Origin: DATFRX01 sp035630615
Lineage (GTDB): Bacteria > Actinomycetota > Actinomycetes > Propionibacteriales > Nocardioidaceae
Assembly: GCA_035630615.1 (NCBI GenBank)
Contig: DASQKI010000096.1
Span: forward strand, 1-35,139
Reading direction: 5' to 3'
DNA: 35,139 nt
The position numbers and the translations under genes were made by a program. The notes under the pieces were generated by a model. It did no database searches and had not been told where the DNA came from. It saw nothing but the letters and a program-made list of their open reading frames with translations. Shown here piece by piece: positions 32,099 to 35,139 of this stretch. Positions within the stretch are counted from its first letter, which is position 1, and every line of letters starts with the position of its first letter.

Positions 32099-34002
32099 CA
32101 GTACGCCTCACCGTGGCGCAGGCGCTGGTGCGATTCCTGGAGCAGCAGTACGTCGAGCGCGACGGCGACCGGCATCGGTTCTTCGCCGGCTGCTTCGGGA
32201 TCTTCGGCCACGGCAACGTCGCCGGCATCGGCCAGGCGCTGCTCGAAGCGACCGAGCGTGACGGCGGGCTGTGCTATCACCAGGCGCGCAACGAGCAGGC
32301 CATGGTGCACACCGCTGTCGGCTACGCCCGCGCCAAGGATCGGCTCCAGGCGTACGCCTGCACGTCGTCGATCGGGCCCGGTGCCACCAACATGGTCACC
32401 GGCGCCGCACTCGCGACGATCAACCGGATCCCGGTGCTCCTCCTGCCCGGTGACATCTTCGCCACTCGGGTCGCCAACCCCGTCCTGCAGGAGCTGGAGT
32501 ACGCCGGAAGCCTCGACGTCTCGGTCAACGACGCGTTTCGCCCGGTGTCGCGCTACTGGGATCGGATCAACCGGGCCGAGCAGTTGCCGTCGGCGCTGTT
32601 CGCCGCGATGCGGGTGCTCACCGACCCTGCGGAGACCGGTGCCGTGACGCTGGCGCTCCCACAAGACGTGCAGGCCGAGGCGCACGAGTGGCCCGAGGAG
32701 CTGTTCGCTGAGCGGGTCTGGCACGTCGCGCGGCCGGGGCCGGAGCCGACGGCTCTCGCGCGGGCGGCCGAGTTGATCCGCACCGCGAAGCGGCCGCTGG
32801 TCGTGGCCGGCGGCGGCGTGATCTACTCCGGCGCGAGCCAGGCGCTCGACCACCTGGTTTCAGCCACCGGCATCCCGGTGGCCGAAACCCAAGCGGGTAA
32901 GGGGTCGCTGCCCTACGACCATCCGCATGCCGTCGGCGCGATCGGCGCGACCGGCACGACGGCGGCCGACCAGCTCGCCGAGCGGACCGACGTCGTGATC
33001 GGGGTCGGCACCCGTTACAGCGACTTCACGACGGCGTCGCGCACGGTGTTCGCGGCCGAGGGCGTACGGTTCGTCAACCTCAACGTGACGGCGTTCGACG
33101 CGTACAAGCTCTCGGCCCTGCCGCTCGTCGCGGATGCGCGCGAGGGTCTGCGGGCCCTGGAGGGCGCGCTCGCCGGCTATTCCGTCGACCCGGCCTACCG
33201 GGACGAGTCGGCGCGTCTGACCGCCGAGTGGGACGGCATCGTGCAGCGGGCCTACGACGAGCGCCACGAGCCGCTGCCGGCCCAGGCCGAGGTGATCGGC
33301 GCCGTCAACGAGACGTCGCGGCCGCAGGACGTCGTCGTGTGCGCCGCGGGCTCGATGCCAGGCGACCTGCACAAGCTGTGGCGTACGCGGGACCGCAAGG
33401 CCTACCACGTGGAGTACGGCTACTCCTGCATGGGTTACGAGATCGCCGGCGGCCTCGGCGTCAAGCTGGCGGCCCTCGACTCCGGCGAGGATCGCGACGT
33501 CTACGTCATGGTCGGCGACGGCTCGTACCTCATGATGAGCAGCGAGCTCGTCACCGCCGTCGCCGAAGGGGTCAAGCTCATCGTGGTGCTCGTGCAAAAC
33601 CACGGATTCCAGTCGATCGGCGCCTTGTCGGAGTCGCTGGGCTCGCAGCGGTTCGGCACCGCCTATCGCTATCGCTCCGACGTCGGCTTCGACGGCGACC
33701 GGCTGCCGGTCGACCTCGCGGCCAACGCCGGCAGTCTCGGCGCCGACGTGATTGCCGTGCGGACGATCGACGAGCTCGCCGACGCGCTCGAGAAGGCGCG
33801 GGCCGCGACCCGCACGACGGTGGTGCACATCGAGACCGACCCGATGGTGCCGGCGCCGGACAGCCCCGCCTGGTGGGACGTCCCGGTCGCCGAGGTGGCG
33901 TCCGTCGACACGACTCAGCAGGCTCGGGCCGACTACGACAAGCAGAAGCGACAGCAGCGCCACTACTTGGCGCCGTCGATGAGGGAGCGAGACGAACCAT
34001 GA
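32095..34002 (+). CDS. iolD: 3D-(3,5/4)-trihydroxycyclohexane-1,2-dione hydrolase (ThDP enzyme)
   Basis: 635 aa. It opens the trione ring to give 5-deoxy-glucuronate. ThDP features are visible: catalytic E67 (QARNEQAMVH) in the N-terminal PYR domain, and in the PP domain G474-D475-G476 (VGDGSYLMM) with the following VVLVQN stretch. The GIFGHGNVAGIG opening is typical of IolD. The length matches the family. It overlaps iolB and iolA by 4 nt each. Confidence 0.95.
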   Translation: MTVRLTVAQALVRFLEQQYVERDGDRHRFFAGCFGIFGHGNVAGIGQALLEATERDGGLCYHQARNEQAMVHTAVGYARAKDRLQAYACTSSIGPGATNMVTGAALATINRIPVLLLPGDIFATRVANPVLQELEYAGSLDVSVNDAFRPVSRYWDRINRAEQLPSALFAAMRVLTDPAETGAVTLALPQDVQAEAHEWPEELFAERVWHVARPGPEPTALARAAELIRTAKRPLVVAGGGVIYSGASQALDHLVSATGIPVAETQAGKGSLPYDHPHAVGAIGATGTTAADQLAERTDVVIGVGTRYSDFTTASRTVFAAEGVRFVNLNVTAFDAYKLSALPLVADAREGLRALEGALAGYSVDPAYRDESARLTAEWDGIVQRAYDERHEPLPAQAEVIGAVNETSRPQDVVVCAAGSMPGDLHKLWRTRDRKAYHVEYGYSCMGYEIAGGLGVKLAALDSGEDRDVYVMVGDGSYLMMSSELVTAVAEGVKLIVVLVQNHGFQSIGALSESLGSQRFGTAYRYRSDVGFDGDRLPVDLAANAGSLGADVIAVRTIDELADALEKARAATRTTVVHIETDPMVPAPDSPAWWDVPVAEVASVDTTQQARADYDKQKRQQRHYLAPSMRERDEP

Positions 34003-35139
34003 GGACGATCGAGCACTGGATCGGCGGCAAGCGAGTCGCGGGAGACGACCCCCGTTACGGCGACGTCTACGACCCGGCGGCCGGGGTGCCGCAGGCCCAG
34101 GTCGTGTTGGGTACGCCGGGTGACGTCGATGCCGCGGTCGCCGCCGCGCGGTCGGCGTACGCGTCGTGGGGCCAGTCCTCGGTGACGGCTCGGGCGAGGG
34201 TGATGTTCGCCTTCCGCGACCTGTTGGAGCGGCACGAGGACGATCTGGCCAAGCTGATCTCGTCCGAGCACGGCAAGACGCTCGACGACGCCCGTGGTGA
34301 GGTGGTGCGCGGGCGCGAGGTCGTGGAGTTCGTCTGCGGGATCCCGCAGGTGTTGAAGGGCGAGTATTCCGACCAGGTTTCGGCCGGCGTCGACGCGCAT
34401 TCGTTCCGACAGCCGCTGGGCGCCGTTGCCGGGATCACGCCGTTCAACTTCCCGATCATGGTGCCGCTGTGGATGCACCCGGTGGCGATCGCGTGCGGCA
34501 ACACCTTTGTGCTCAAGCCCTCCGAACGGGTGCCCGGCGCCTCCGACCTGGTGGCACGGCTCTACCAGCAGGCCGGGCTGCCCGACGGGGTCTTCAACGT
34601 CCTGCACGGCGACAAGGTCGCCGTCGACGCGCTCCTGGAGCATCGGGACATCGACGCCGTCTCCTTCGTCGGCTCCACCCCCATCGCACGCTACGTCCAC
34701 GAGGGAGCGAGCCGCACCGGCAAGCGGGTACAGGCCCTCGGCGGCGCCAAGAACCACGCCGTGGTGATGCCCGACGCCGACCTCGACTTCGCCGCCGACC
34801 ACCTCGTCGCCGCGGGCTATGGCTCCGCCGGGCAGCGCTGCATGGCCATATCGGCCGTGGTCGCGGTCGGCCCCACGGCCGACACCCTGGTCGACAAGGT
34901 CCGCAGCCGCACCCTTGACCTCAAGATCGGGGCCGGCACCGAGCCCGGTGTTGACCTGGGTCCCGTCATCTCGGCCGCCTCCCGCGACCGCATCATCGAC
35001 CTCGTCGGGCAAGGCGAGCAGGCAGGCGCCAAAGTCGTCGTCGACGGCCGCGAGCTGGTCCGAGACGCCTCCCGTCCCGACGAGCTCCGCGACGGCTTCT
35101 TCGTCGGCCCGACACTGATCGACCACGCCACCACCGACA
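33999..35139 (+). CDS. iolA: Methylmalonate-semialdehyde dehydrogenase (acylating), cut by window edge
   Basis: 380 codons are visible of about 500; the 3' end lies outside. It converts malonate semialdehyde (or methylmalonate semialdehyde) with NAD and CoA to acetyl-CoA (or propionyl-CoA), the last step of the inositol route. The aldehyde dehydrogenase fold shows ITPFNFPIMVPLW, KPSERVP for NAD, LGGAKNHAVVMPDAD, which lacks the usual general-base glutamate as expected in this CoA-dependent group, and the nucleophile C281 in GSAGQRCMAIS. The ATG overlaps the iolD stop (ATGA). mmsA is an equivalent name. Confidence 0.94.
   Translation, partial: MRTIEHWIGGKRVAGDDPRYGDVYDPAAGVPQAQVVLGTPGDVDAAVAAARSAYASWGQSSVTARARVMFAFRDLLERHEDDLAKLISSEHGKTLDDARGEVVRGREVVEFVCGIPQVLKGEYSDQVSAGVDAHSFRQPLGAVAGITPFNFPIMVPLWMHPVAIACGNTFVLKPSERVPGASDLVARLYQQAGLPDGVFNVLHGDKVAVDALLEHRDIDAVSFVGSTPIARYVHEGASRTGKRVQALGGAKNHAVVMPDADLDFAADHLVAAGYGSAGQRCMAISAVVAVGPTADTLVDKVRSRTLDLKIGAGTEPGVDLGPVISAASRDRIIDLVGQGEQAGAKVVVDGRELVRDASRPDELRDGFFVGPTLIDHATTD

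Noticed and set aside
1..35139. CRISPR arrays, tRNA genes, insertion sequences, prophage or toxin-antitoxin pairs
   Set aside because: I saw no regularly spaced direct repeats, cloverleaf sequences, transposases or integrases. The gaps between genes are short and accounted for.

Overview
The window is high-GC, gene-dense DNA from an actinobacterium. The supporting signs are a bcc-aa3 type respiratory gene set with a three-helix Rieske protein and a diheme cytochrome c, many GTG starts, apparent leaderless promoters, a c-di-AMP riboswitch ahead of an NlpC/P60 hydrolase, and a gene order that, from memory, follows the Mycobacterium tuberculosis Rv2183c-Rv2200c block. The added iol cluster and the style of the genes suggest a Nocardioidaceae-like member of the Propionibacteriales. 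That placement is inference and was not tested by any search.

Layout. 1-394: start of a cysteine desulfurase running off the left edge. 536-3500: ctaC-ctaD-ctaF, translationally coupled. 3617-4894: an L,D-transpeptidase lipoprotein. 5028-9385 (minus): ctaE-qcrC-qcrA-qcrB, which completes the bcc-aa3 supercomplex. 9528-11010: a degenerate stand-alone receiver protein and trpD. 11114-13193 (minus): a lone AsnC-type RAM domain and a DnaQ-type exonuclease fused to a UvrC/Cho-like nuclease module. 13296-16544: a zinc-ribbon protein, a NYN-domain protein, a small five-cysteine protein, a c-di-AMP riboswitch and its NlpC/P60 hydrolase. 16549-21183: an AhpD-like protein, an Eis-like acetyltransferase and two adjacent membrane metalloproteases. 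21191-25616: a long-chain acyl-CoA ligase diverging from two SRPBCC proteins, an ArsA-like ATPase and a small cysteine-motif protein. 25607-27660: two tandem ROK sugar kinases. 27641-28381 (minus): a GntR/UTRA regulator. 28527-end: iolE-like, iolC, Cgl0159-type aldolase, iolB, iolD and iolA (cut by the right edge).

How the genes work together. The first 9.4 kb encodes most of the cytochrome c reductase-oxidase supercomplex. The middle mixes cell-wall remodelling (L,D-transpeptidase, NlpC/P60), DNA repair and a putative lipid-handling group (acyl-CoA ligase, SRPBCC pair, ArsA ATPase). The last 9 kb is sugar phosphorylation followed by a myo-inositol catabolic operon whose junctions nearly all overlap by 1 or 4 nt and whose GntR regulator is divergent. 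The operon's promoter region has an exact match to the IolR operator consensus that I recall from Corynebacterium.

Most genes are conserved core genes. The best second-look items are the exonuclease-Cho fusion that keeps the UvrC iron-sulfur cysteines and UVR motif, the ArsA/SRPBCC/acyl-CoA ligase module, the tandem ROK kinases with an Arg/Ser tail on the second, a recurring leaderless-promoter pattern, and several small cysteine-motif proteins. I saw no tRNA, rRNA, CRISPR array, insertion sequence or prophage gene.
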